Assembly: GCA_017509755.1 (NCBI GenBank)
Contig: JAFWOY010000015.1
Location: 1-64,000, forward strand
Direction of reading: 5' to 3'
From: Bacteroidales bacterium
GTDB taxonomy: Bacteria > Bacteroidota > Bacteroidia > Bacteroidales > UBA932
DNA: 64,000 nucleotides
Shown: positions 1-6,945 of the stretch, one piece after another
Layout: the number at the start of each line of letters is the position of its first letter
Numbering within the stretch: the first letter of the stretch is position 1
Program-made: the position numbers and the translations under genes
The notes under the pieces: generated by a model
Told to the model about the DNA's origin: nothing
The model's input: only the letters and a program-made list of their open reading frames with translations
Databases searched by the model: none

Positions 1-1372
1 CGAGGATGTTCGACAGGGCCGTGGCGACATCGCCGGTGGTGAGCGTGGTGTTGACGGCGCCGAGGGCCGTGACCACTTCGGCGATCTTGGCGCTCAGGTC
101 CGTGTCGAGCGATGTCAGGGAGCCAGGGATGGCTTCCACCGCCGTCTTGACCAGGGCCAGCGCGTCGGTGACGTCGGCGACGCCACCTGTCACGGCTTGC
201 TGAATCGCCACAAGCTTCGTCGTCAAGTCGGTCGTCTGGCCGCTGATGGCCTGTTCGAGGGCCGCGAGTTTCTCGGCCGTAGTGGTGCCCGACGTCTCGA
301 TCGCCGTCTTGATGGCTTCCAGCGCCGTGGCGTCGTCGCTCGCACCTTTCTTGACAGCCGCCTCGATGGTGGCCAGCTTCGACGACAGCGTGGTCGTCTG
401 GCTCGAGATGGCCTGCTCAATCTTCGCAAGTTTCTCGGCCTCCGTGCCTGCCAGCGATTCGACCGCCTTTTGGATCAGCGCACGCTGCTCCTTGGCGTCG
501 GCAACGCCGTTCTCCACCGCCGTCTCGATGGCATCGAGTTTTGTTTCCAGGCTGGAGGTCTGGCTCTTCATCGCTTCTTCGAGGGCAGCGAGTTTCTCTT
601 CAACAGTGCCCTGCAGCGATTCGATGGCTTCCTTCAGCAGGTTTTCCTGGTCTTTCTGGTCGGCGAAGCCGTCTTTCACCGCCGCCTCGACCAGGGCGAG
701 TTTGGCGCCCAGGTCGGTCGTCTGGTCGCCAACCGCCTTTTCAATGGCGGCGAGTTTCTCTTCCATCGTGCCGTCCAAGGTCTCGATCGCCTCTTTAATC
801 AGATCCTGCGCATCTTTGACATCGGCCAGGCCGGTCGTCACGGCGGCCTCGATCAGGCCGAGCTTCGTCTCCAGGCCCGTTGTCTGTTCCTTGACGGCCG
901 TCTCGATGGCAGCGAGTTTCTCGGCCATCGTGCCGCCCAGCGATTCGAGGGCCTGCTGCAGCAGCTCCTGCTGCGTCTTCGCGTCGGCGAAGCCGTTCTT
1001 CACGGCCGCCTCGACCAAGGCGATCTTCGTTTCCAGACTCGTAGTCTGCGACTTGATGGCCGTTTCGATGGCCGCCAGTTTTTCGGCCATCGTACCGTTC
1101 ATCGACTCTACGGCCTGCTGGATCAGCTTGATGGCGGCCTGGCTGTCGGCCAGACCGTCGGACATCGCCTTTTCGATAGTCGCCAGCTTGTCGGAGAGCG
1201 CGGTATTGGCATTGTTGATGGCCGCAATGATGGAGCTCATGTCGGTTTCAAGCGTGACATTGATTTCAGCGGGTTCCGGCTCACAGGAAGTCAGGAGGAT
1301 CAGCGTGAAGCCGAAGAGTGCCACGGCGCAAAGAATGCCGCACCAAAACGATTTATTCTTGAAAGCTTTCAT
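1..1372 (-). CDS. Repeat-rich surface lipoprotein (3' end outside window)
   Basis: Reading back from the ATG at 1372, the frame stays open for 457 codons to the left edge, so the gene is partial. A signal peptide ends in the lipobox LLTSC, with the acylated Cys at residue 30. From residue 59 to 382 there are six tandem 54-residue repeats (162 nt each), followed by a degenerate seventh. Each unit has the pattern LxxKLAxIEAAV..GxAD....L...AIESL.GT..EKLAAIE.AI..QTT and looks helical, coiled-coil-like and rich in Ala, Glu and Lys. The barrel gene ends 15 nt upstream, so the two are probably co-transcribed. I recognise no family. A stalk or spacer anchored in the outer membrane is an inference from the architecture; nothing catalytic is visible. 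Confidence 0.8.
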   Translation of the reverse strand, partial: MKAFKNKSFWCGILCAVALFGFTLILLTSCEPEPAEINVTLETDMSSIIAAINNANTALSDKLATIEKAMSDGLADSQAAIKLIQQAVESMNGTMAEKLAAIETAIKSQTTSLETKIALVEAAVKNGFADAKTQQELLQQALESLGGTMAEKLAAIETAVKEQTTGLETKLGLIEAAVTTGLADVKDAQDLIKEAIETLDGTMEEKLAAIEKAVGDQTTDLGAKLALVEAAVKDGFADQKDQENLLKEAIESLQGTVEEKLAALEEAMKSQTSSLETKLDAIETAVENGVADAKEQRALIQKAVESLAGTEAEKLAKIEQAISSQTTTLSSKLATIEAAVKKGASDDATALEAIKTAIETSGTTTAEKLAALEQAISGQTTDLTTKLVAIQQAVTGGVADVTDALALVKTAVEAIPGSLTSLDTDLSAKIAEVVTALGAVNTTLTTGDVATALSNIL

Positions 1373-1387
1373 AATAAAACTCTTTTT

Positions 1388-2092
1388 TTATTTCGAAAGA
1401 TTGAAACGAAGACCCAGGGTCGCGAACGGCTGGCTCTTGGCCGAAAACTCGTTCTTCCCGGACAGGATGAGGCGGTAGCCGCCGCCAACACTCACAGCCA
1501 CTTGCGGCAAGAACGCATATTCCAGAGAAAGCGTCACCGGAATATAGGGCGCTGCATACTTGTGTCCCACATTGTGCCCCGTGACATGGATCGTGTTGCC
1601 CATGCCGCCGGGCTTGACTTCATTCTTCACGGCGATGGTATAGGTGTTTCCGACCGCGAACTGGCAGCCGGCACCCGCACCCAGGTACAAGGACAAGGGC
1701 CCTTCACCCAGCAGATTGAATTCACCGGTGAGTTCCGCAGCGTGAAAATGGTTTTTCAGGTTGCGATAGACATCACCCGCTACGCCACCACCCGGGAGCG
1801 CATTCATCGTACCATTGGTCTGTTCGCGGATCATCCGCGTGTAACCGTAGTCCAGCCCCATCCGGAAACGGGGGCTGAAATTATAGAACAGTCCGACGAC
1901 GCCCTGGGGCTGGATCAGGGTCAGGGCATTCTTGCCCGAGTTGGCAAAATCGCCGCCCAGCGACCAGGAAAGGCCACCGTCGAGACGAATACCCAACGTT
2001 CCCTCACGCGCATCCTGCGCATAAAGGGAAGCCGGCAGTAATAGCAACAAGGCCAGCAAGCAAAAAAGAGAACGTCTCATATGAAAATGCAT
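1388..2092 (-). CDS. Outer-membrane beta-barrel protein (porin/OmpA-like)
   Basis: The 234-residue protein has a clear signal peptide (RRSLFCLLALLLLLPASLYAQ) followed by alternating hydrophobic and polar strands with glycines and aromatics. Examples are GTLGIRLDGGLSWSLGG, YNFSPRFRMGLDYGY and the C-terminal LGLRFNLSK with its penultimate-strand look. This is the style of the small outer-membrane beta-barrel families common in Bacteroidota. A second start at 2080 (residue 5, MRRSLF) is equally plausible. It is the first gene of a unit with the repeat lipoprotein 15 nt downstream, so the two may form a surface assembly. Its function is unknown. Confidence 0.75.
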   Translation of the reverse strand: MHFHMRRSLFCLLALLLLLPASLYAQDAREGTLGIRLDGGLSWSLGGDFANSGKNALTLIQPQGVVGLFYNFSPRFRMGLDYGYTRMIREQTNGTMNALPGGGVAGDVYRNLKNHFHAAELTGEFNLLGEGPLSLYLGAGAGCQFAVGNTYTIAVKNEVKPGGMGNTIHVTGHNVGHKYAAPYIPVTLSLEYAFLPQVAVSVGGGYRLILSGKNEFSAKSQPFATLGLRFNLSK

Positions 2093-2129
2093 ATTATTTA
2101 AATATTATTCAAGTAGATAGCTATCCCTA

Positions 2130-2137
2130 CAAATATA
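2130..2137 (-). promoter_or_regulatory. Putative -7 box TATATTTG for the barrel gene
   Basis: On the minus strand TATATTTG matches the Bacteroidota -7 consensus TAnnTTTG. It lies about 37 nt before the 2092 start. No clear -33 box is visible. Confidence 0.4.
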
Positions 2138-2182
2138 CTAAATAATATGCGATTCGCTGTAATTTTTTTGCACGAACCCAAA

Positions 2183-2713
2183 CTACAGGGTGATGCGCAC
2201 AAGCCCGCCGAAGGGAGGAAGAGCGGCAAATGCCGCTTCTGGGCTTACCAAACCGGCATAGACCTGGGCAGACACCAGGACACCCCCGTGGGCAAAGATG
2301 ACGACGCGTTGCCACGGTTTGGTTTTCAGTTCGTCTAAAAAGCAACTCACACGCTGAAACTGTTGCATGAAAGATTCACCGCCGGTGACGGGCGTATGGA
2401 TATGGTCAGCATACCAGGTCTGCAGATGCGGGTCGGTAATGTCGTCGAAAAGCATCATCTCCCATTCTCCGAAATCGAGCTCGAGGAGTCGACTGTCCCG
2501 CACCGCATCAGCGTAGCCACAGAAAGCCGCCAGCCGCGTGCAGCGGGAGAGTGGACTCGTGTAGGCGCAATCAATGGGACCGCAAGCATCCAATTCGGCC
2601 TTTGTGCAGGCGGCTTCCGCCTCGAACGATTCTTTAAGCGGCACATCGGTCTGCCCATAGCAGGTCCCCATCGGGACATCCACGGCGGTATGGCGGATGA
2701 GTATGACTTCCAT
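2183..2713 (-). CDS. Histidine phosphatase family protein (CobC/alpha-ribazole phosphatase-like)
   Basis: The 176-residue protein starts EVILIRHTAVDVPMGTCYGQTDVPL. It has the RHT phosphohistidine motif near the N-terminus, the conserved YGQ(T/S)DVPL segment of alpha-ribazole phosphatases, and a second catalytic histidine in FAHGGVLVS. Family members remove phosphate from alpha-ribazole 5'-phosphate in cobalamin nucleotide-loop assembly. No other B12 gene is adjacent, so the substrate is inferred from the family only. I chose the ATG at 2713 rather than an upstream start because the promoter box lies at 2721-2728, upstream of this ATG. Confidence 0.75.
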   Translation of the reverse strand: MEVILIRHTAVDVPMGTCYGQTDVPLKESFEAEAACTKAELDACGPIDCAYTSPLSRCTRLAAFCGYADAVRDSRLLELDFGEWEMMLFDDITDPHLQTWYADHIHTPVTGGESFMQQFQRVSCFLDELKTKPWQRVVIFAHGGVLVSAQVYAGLVSPEAAFAALPPFGGLVRITL

Positions 2714-2720
2714 AACAATA

Positions 2721-2760
2721 CAAAGATACAAGAAAAAACCGATTGTTTTTTGTATCTTTG
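2721..2760. promoter_or_regulatory. Back-to-back TATCTTTG promoters
   Basis: TGTATCTTTG occurs on the minus strand (CAAAGATACA at 2721-2730) and again on the plus strand (2751-2760), forming a 10-bp inverted repeat with 20 nt between the arms. Each copy contains the -7 box and points at one of the divergent genes: the phosphatase at 2713 (7 nt away) and the sigma factor at 2782 (21 nt away). Confidence 0.6.
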
Positions 2761-2781
2761 ACGGCAACTATTCCAGGCCGC

Positions 2782-3360
2782 ATGCCACCACGCTACGACA
2801 ACAAGGACCTGGCCATTCTCCGGGTGTTTTCCGAAGCCATCAAAGCTTCAGATACGGAAGCTTATGAGGTATTGTTCCGGGCGGAATTTGAGAATGTCAA
2901 GTTTTTTATCCAGCACTACCTGCATGACAATGCGGAGGCGGAGGATCTGGCCCAGGAGGCATTTGCCGCTTTATGGACCAACCGGGACCGCATCGACCCG
3001 CAGCGGAACATCCGATCCTTCCTCTTCACCATCGCCCGCAACAAAGCGCTCAACCACCTGAGTTCCCTCCGGACGCGGCTTACAGATCCTTTGGAAAAAG
3101 CGTCCGTGAACCTGTCGATCGAGAGTTTGGGCAGCGAAGCCATTACTTCGCGCATCGATGCGATGGACATGAAGCGGATCATCGACCTCGTCTATGAAAA
3201 GTTGCCTGAGCTGACCCGCCGGATCTTCGTGATGAACCGCGAGGAAAACATGACCTATGAGGAGATTGCCGAATCGACCGGCCTGACGGTGAAGAAAGTG
3301 GAATACAACATGGTGAAGGCCCTGAAACAATTCAAAAGCAAATTGTCGGTTTTTAAATGA
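2782..3360 (+). CDS. ECF RNA polymerase sigma-70 factor (system A)
   Basis: The 192-residue protein has sigma region 2 (YEVLFRAEFENVKFFIQHYLHDNAEAEDLAQEAFAALW, about residues 26-64). Region 4 follows near the C-terminus, with the helix-turn-helix MTYEEIAESTGLTVKKVEYNMVKALKQFK. It belongs to the FecI-like sigma factors that Bacteroidota pair with FecR and STN-bearing SusC transporters. The start at 2782 is preferred because the promoter box ends at 2760; an in-frame start at 2743 would lie upstream of it. fecR A follows 46 nt downstream. Its likely targets are the shared promoters at 3361 and 15245. Confidence 0.9.
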   Translation: MPPRYDNKDLAILRVFSEAIKASDTEAYEVLFRAEFENVKFFIQHYLHDNAEAEDLAQEAFAALWTNRDRIDPQRNIRSFLFTIARNKALNHLSSLRTRLTDPLEKASVNLSIESLGSEAITSRIDAMDMKRIIDLVYEKLPELTRRIFVMNREENMTYEEIAESTGLTVKKVEYNMVKALKQFKSKLSVFK

Positions 3361-3397
3361 TTTTTGAGGGGAAAGGCCCAGATTCCGGTATTATTGG
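3361..3397 (+). promoter_or_regulatory. Candidate ECF sigma A promoter of fecR A
   Basis: TTTTTGAGGGGAA (3361-3373), 14 nt, then GTATTATTGG (3388-3397), ending 9 nt before the fecR start. The same two blocks with the same 14-nt gap occur on the minus strand upstream of susC A (15245-15209). This suggests -35 and -10 elements read by the adjacent sigma factor. Confidence 0.6.
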
Positions 3398-3406
3398 AAC
3401 TATAAC

Positions 3407-4429
3407 ATGAAACTAGATACACTCAATAAGTATTTCAACGGAACCGCTTCGGATGACGAGCGGCGGGAAGTGCTCGCCTGGGTGGAAGAAAGTCCTGCAA
3501 ACAAGGAGGAATTCCAACAGCGCGAAGCCGATTTTCTCTTCGCTTCGATGCCTGACACGGAAGCTTCCCAGGCGGCTACGACCCACATTCTCAACGTGAT
3601 TGCGCCCAAACGGCGGAAGATCCGGATCCTGAATGCCGTGGCCAGCGCAGCCGCTGTTTTCGTGGTCGGCGCCTTCCTCTGGGTCCTGCACGACAACAGC
3701 CGCCTCAACAGCCAGGTCGCCAGCCTGACGGCCCAGAACGAGAAACTCATCGCCATCCCGGAACTCGTCCAGGGCGAATCCGTCCTCAACTACAAGGTCA
3801 ATCCCGGCGTAAAGGGCAGAATAACCCTGCCCGACGGCAGCGAGGTTATCCTCAACAGCGCCAGCACGCTCCGCACGCCGGCCCGCTTCGAGAACGGCAA
3901 GCGCGTGGTGGAACTGGAAGGCGAAGGCTATTTCAAAGTCGAATCGAATCCCGACTGGCCGATGTACGTCCGCACGAGCCGGGGCGTCACCGTCAAGGTC
4001 ACCGGTACGGAATTCAATCTATCCACTTATAGCGACGATGCGGCCCTCAAACTGACGCTTGTCCGCGGCAAGGTCTCGCTGCTCGATGAAAAGTCCGAGA
4101 CAGAAGTCGTTGTCCGGGAGAAGGAAGAAGTGGTCGTCGGCGCAAGGGCCCAGCTGGAGAAACCCACCCGCAAAACGGCCGACATGAAGCTCAACACCTC
4201 CTGGAAAGACGGCTACCTGGTGTTCGACAACACGCCCATCCGCGAGGTCATCAAGAAAATGGAACGCTGGTACGGCGTCGATATCACCGTGGCCGACGCC
4301 CGCGTGATGAACAACACCTTCACCGCCAGTTTCCGCAGCGAATCGCTCCAGCAGGTACTAACACTGCTGAGCATCACCTGCGACATCCACTCAAAAATAA
4401 AGAGCCCCACCGAAGTGGAGCTCTGGTAG
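3407..4429 (+). CDS. FecR family anti-sigma/sensor protein (system A)
   Basis: The 340-residue protein has a cytoplasmic N-terminal segment (MKLDTLNKYFNGTASDDERREVLAW), one membrane helix at about residues 72-90 (ILNAVASAAAVFVVGAFLWVL), a periplasmic FecR beta domain with LPDGSEVILNSASTL and GEGYFKVE, and a C-terminal domain (YLVFDNTPIREVIKKMERWYGV). In the FecIRA paradigm it relays substrate occupancy from the STN domain of the TonB-linked transporter to the sigma factor. Its last ten codons (ending in PTEVELW) also form the left copy of a 31-bp repeat duplicated beyond the neighbouring ATPase gene. Confidence 0.9.
   Translation: MKLDTLNKYFNGTASDDERREVLAWVEESPANKEEFQQREADFLFASMPDTEASQAATTHILNVIAPKRRKIRILNAVASAAAVFVVGAFLWVLHDNSRLNSQVASLTAQNEKLIAIPELVQGESVLNYKVNPGVKGRITLPDGSEVILNSASTLRTPARFENGKRVVELEGEGYFKVESNPDWPMYVRTSRGVTVKVTGTEFNLSTYSDDAALKLTLVRGKVSLLDEKSETEVVVREKEEVVVGARAQLEKPTRKTADMKLNTSWKDGYLVFDNTPIREVIKKMERWYGVDITVADARVMNNTFTASFRSESLQQVLTLLSITCDIHSKIKSPTEVELW
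4399..4429. repeat. 31-bp direct repeat, left copy (3' end of fecR)
   Basis: The block from AAAGAGCCCC to CTCTGGTAG is identical to 5674-5704. It contains a 10-bp hairpin with one mismatch. Read on the minus strand, the loop is TTCG closed by C-G. It includes the fecR stop codon. Confidence 0.9.
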
Positions 4430-4464
4430 AAATCTTTGCAACCTGCTGCAGCACCCCGATGACA

Positions 4465-4508
4465 ACACAAATTTGTGTTACACAAGTTTGTGTTACACAA
4501 ATTTGTGT
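4465..4508. promoter_or_regulatory. Three tandem 14-bp palindromes, period 15 bp
   Basis: ACACAAATTTGTGT at 4465-4478, ACACAAGTTTGTGT at 4480-4493 and ACACAAATTTGTGT at 4495-4508. The outer copies are perfect palindromes and the middle one differs at its centre. The third copy covers the TTTG at 4502-4505 that sits at -33 spacing to the ATPase promoter. An operator array for a dimeric repressor is the simplest reading. Confidence 0.75.
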
Positions 4509-4533
4509 ATTTGCAATAAAAAACTTACCTTCG
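4502..4533 (+). promoter_or_regulatory. Putative promoter of the ATPase gene
   Basis: TTTG at 4502-4505, 20 nt, then TACCTTCG at 4526-4533. This is close to the Bacteroidota TTTG-N19-21-TAnnTTTG consensus, with one mismatch in the -7 box. The start codon is 16 nt downstream. Confidence 0.5.
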
Positions 4534-4549
4534 TACAAAGAATAAAGCT

Positions 4550-5671
4550 ATGGAACAACCTTTTGTGTTCGGCGTACCTGCTGAAGATCCGCATTTCATT
4601 GGAAGAGAGAAGGAAATGGCCCGCCTGGAGACCAATTTCAAATATGGCGTAAATACCGTTTTGATGTCCCCCAGACGCTGGGGAAAGACATCCTTGGTAA
4701 ACAGAGCCGTACGGTCGATCAAGGAAAAAGGTCGCATCGTGGTGCAGATGGACATCTTTGCCTGCCGAAGCGAATATGACTTTTACAATACTTTCGCTGC
4801 AGCCGTTCTCCAGCAAACCGCATCCAGAATAGATGAATGGAAGAACTTAGCGAAAGGTTTCATCGAAAGACTGACACCGAAAATTTCCTTGTCGCCGGAT
4901 CCGGGAACAACCTATTCCGTCTCGCTGGGGATTACGCCGAAGACGCATACTCCGGAAGAAATACTCTCACTTCCTGAAATAATTGCCGAACGGAAAAACT
5001 CTGAACTGATCATCTGTATCGATGAATTCCAGCAGGTGGGTGAATTTCCTGATTCTTTATCTGTCCAGAAACGACTCCGGAGTATATGGCAGCATCAAAA
5101 GCACGTATCCTACTGTCTGTATGGCAGCAAACTGCATATGATGACGCGTTTGTTCCAGAGAAAAAGCTATCCTTTCTACCGTTTTGGCGAAGTGCTGAAC
5201 TTGGAGCCGATTCCTCTTCAGACATGGATCCCATATATTCAAGGACGCTTCATGGCATTTGGCAAAAAGATTGAGGAGAAATATATAAAGCAAATCTGTG
5301 ACATAGTCTCGTATCAAGCCTCCTACGTTCAGCAGTTGTCTTACTCCGTGCTCCTGTTTTCGGAAAAAGAAGCAACGGATGAATCCTTTATACAAGCCGT
5401 AGATGACCTGCTAGCACAAAATAACAATGTATTTATTGAGCAGACCCAGTCTTTGACAACGTACCAGCTGAATTTCCTTCGTGCCGTTCTTGACGGGGTT
5501 TCAAGCCGTTTTGGCGAAGCAGCGATCCGGGAACAATACAATCTGGGCTCTCCTTCCAATATCACACGTCTCAAGACATCCATGACTGAAAAAGAACTGG
5601 TAGAATTGACAGAAAAGGGGATTGTTATTGGAGATCCGGTCTTGAAGCTCTGGCTTGACAAGATATTATAG
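4550..5671 (+). CDS. AAA-type ATPase (ATPase_2/MNS-like P-loop NTPase)
   Basis: The 373-residue protein begins EQPFVFGVPAEDPHFIGREKEM, the N-terminal box typical of this family. It has a P-loop variant SPRRWGKTS (residues 40-48), a Walker B strand LIICIDEF (about 153-160) and a C-terminal winged-helix-like region (LGSPSNITRLKTSMTEKELVELTEKGIV). Such ATPases occur as expanded, apparently mobile paralogues in Bacteroidota and archaea; their cellular role is poorly defined. The gene is poorer in G+C than both neighbours, is preceded by three operator-like palindromes and is bounded by 31-bp direct repeats, which together suggest acquisition. No toxin or nuclease domain is visible. Confidence 0.85.
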   Translation: MEQPFVFGVPAEDPHFIGREKEMARLETNFKYGVNTVLMSPRRWGKTSLVNRAVRSIKEKGRIVVQMDIFACRSEYDFYNTFAAAVLQQTASRIDEWKNLAKGFIERLTPKISLSPDPGTTYSVSLGITPKTHTPEEILSLPEIIAERKNSELIICIDEFQQVGEFPDSLSVQKRLRSIWQHQKHVSYCLYGSKLHMMTRLFQRKSYPFYRFGEVLNLEPIPLQTWIPYIQGRFMAFGKKIEEKYIKQICDIVSYQASYVQQLSYSVLLFSEKEATDESFIQAVDDLLAQNNNVFIEQTQSLTTYQLNFLRAVLDGVSSRFGEAAIREQYNLGSPSNITRLKTSMTEKELVELTEKGIVIGDPVLKLWLDKIL

Positions 5672-5673
5672 AA

Positions 5674-5704
5674 AAAGAGCCCCACCGAAGTGGAGCTCTG
5701 GTAG
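5674..5704 (-). terminator. 31-bp repeat, right copy; terminator of the tlpA operon
   Basis: Read on the minus strand this is GAGCTCCAC-TTCG-GTGGGGCTC followed directly by a run of T. It is a classic intrinsic terminator with a stable UUCG tetraloop, 7 nt after the stop of the convergent tlpA gene at 5712. The sequence is identical to 4399-4429. Confidence 0.8.
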
Positions 5705-5711
5705 CTTAGAA

Positions 5712-6929
5712 TTAATTGCCGTAGATTTTTACCAGCTGGCGGTCCAGGCGGGCGTCACGGCAGTTGGTCTCCACCACTTCCCCGTCGGGGCCGATGAGTA
5801 CGCAATGGGGAATGCCGTTGAAGTTATAAGTCTTCGCCACTTCCCCGAAACCATCCTCGCAGGCAAGCTGTGTCCAGCTCATCTGCTCCTCACCCAGCGC
5901 CTTTTTCCAGGCATCCAGTTTATCGTCCATCGAGACACTCACGATATCGAAGCCCTGCGGGTGATAGCGTTCGTAAACCTCCTTCAGATGCGGAATCGAA
6001 CTGCGGCAGGGGCCGCACCACGAAGCCCAGAATTCGAGCAGGGTATAATTGCCTTTGCCCAGGTATTCGGACAACTGGTGATGCGCATCCGAGGCATCGA
6101 CGAGCGTCACGTCCGCGAACTTGGCACCGTCGGCCGTAGCGGAGATGACATTCACACGTTCTACCACGGCCGTGCCCAGCGGCGTAGCTTTCACTTTCGG
6201 AGAAAGCATTTCCAGCAAGGCTGCAAGTTCGGCCTGGTTGAATTTTCCGGCCGTTTCCGAAAGCGCCAGCACGCCGGCAGCATTGTCGGCGTTGCGCGTG
6301 ATGAAGTCTTTCAGGAAAGCCCGCTCATCAGCCTTGGCGGCGTCGATCTTGTCCAGTTCGGACACGATGTAGTCGATGGTTGCATCCTTCTGGTAATAAT
6401 AGCGCTGGTTGAACCGGCCGGTAATATCGGCCGTGACTTTGCCCAGCCGGCTGTATTCCCGTTGATACTCCTGATAGAGACCGGCGAGGCGGGATCCGCT
6501 CATCGTCACGTCGGCATAGTCATAATTGCCATAGGCATAAAACTCGAAATCGCTCGTCAGGCTGTCGACAGGTGCTTCCACCCGGATCGTACCGCCGTCC
6601 ACCAAAATGGGCACAACCGGATGCATCAGGATACCCCGATCGTCCGAGGCGGCCCGGCGATCGTCGGGGAAATACTTGAGGATCATCAGCGCAGGTTCTT
6701 CTACCGTACCTCGGAAAGTAAATTTCCCGTCACGGATGACGGTACTGTCGATCACTTCGGGTTGGAACCGGCTTTCGGGCTCCACCCCGGCGCGGGTCAG
6801 ATAAACGGTTTTTCCTTCCACATCGCCGGTGAAACGGCCGTCGATCTGGAACTTGCCACTGTTTCCGCCGCAGGCGGAAACAAGCAGGGCGGCCCCCAGG
6901 GCCGCCGCTGCAATTAATTTAGTCTTCAT
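5712..6929 (-). CDS. TlpA/ResA-type thioredoxin lipoprotein (system A)
   Basis: The 405-residue protein has a lipobox (LLVSAC, Cys about 20) and an N-terminal beta-rich DUF4369-like domain with the usual FRGTVEEPALMIL segment. A helical middle region and a C-terminal thioredoxin-like domain follow, with FWASWCGPC at about 301-308 and the cis-Pro motif GIPHCVLI. Proteins of this design sit in the periplasm or outer membrane and carry out thiol-disulfide exchange, usually reductively. It is the last gene of the minus-strand susCD A unit, 16 nt downstream of another TlpA paralogue. Its substrate is unknown. Confidence 0.88.
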   Translation of the reverse strand: MKTKLIAAAALGAALLVSACGGNSGKFQIDGRFTGDVEGKTVYLTRAGVEPESRFQPEVIDSTVIRDGKFTFRGTVEEPALMILKYFPDDRRAASDDRGILMHPVVPILVDGGTIRVEAPVDSLTSDFEFYAYGNYDYADVTMSGSRLAGLYQEYQREYSRLGKVTADITGRFNQRYYYQKDATIDYIVSELDKIDAAKADERAFLKDFITRNADNAAGVLALSETAGKFNQAELAALLEMLSPKVKATPLGTAVVERVNVISATADGAKFADVTLVDASDAHHQLSEYLGKGNYTLLEFWASWCGPCRSSIPHLKEVYERYHPQGFDIVSVSMDDKLDAWKKALGEEQMSWTQLACEDGFGEVAKTYNFNGIPHCVLIGPDGEVVETNCRDARLDRQLVKIYGN

Positions 6930-6945
6930 AAAGGAAAGCGAATGA

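Larger units (their letters stand above)
4430..5704. mobile_element. Candidate mobile ATPase cassette
   Basis: The segment between the two identical 31-bp repeats (one copy included) is about 1.27 kb. It holds one ATPase gene with its own promoter and operator-like palindromes and is visibly poorer in G+C than its surroundings; for example bases 5041-5100 contain 24 G+C of 60. Removing it would leave fecR intact and directly joined to the terminator of the convergent tlpA gene. No transposase or integrase lies inside, so any mobilisation would have to act in trans. This is an inference from structure and composition. Confidence 0.5.

Noticed and set aside
197-2041. 614-codon plus-strand frame at the left edge
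   Set aside because: It lies antisense to the repeat lipoprotein and the barrel gene, which have signal peptides, a lipobox and clear structure. Its own repeats are the shadow of the lipoprotein repeats.
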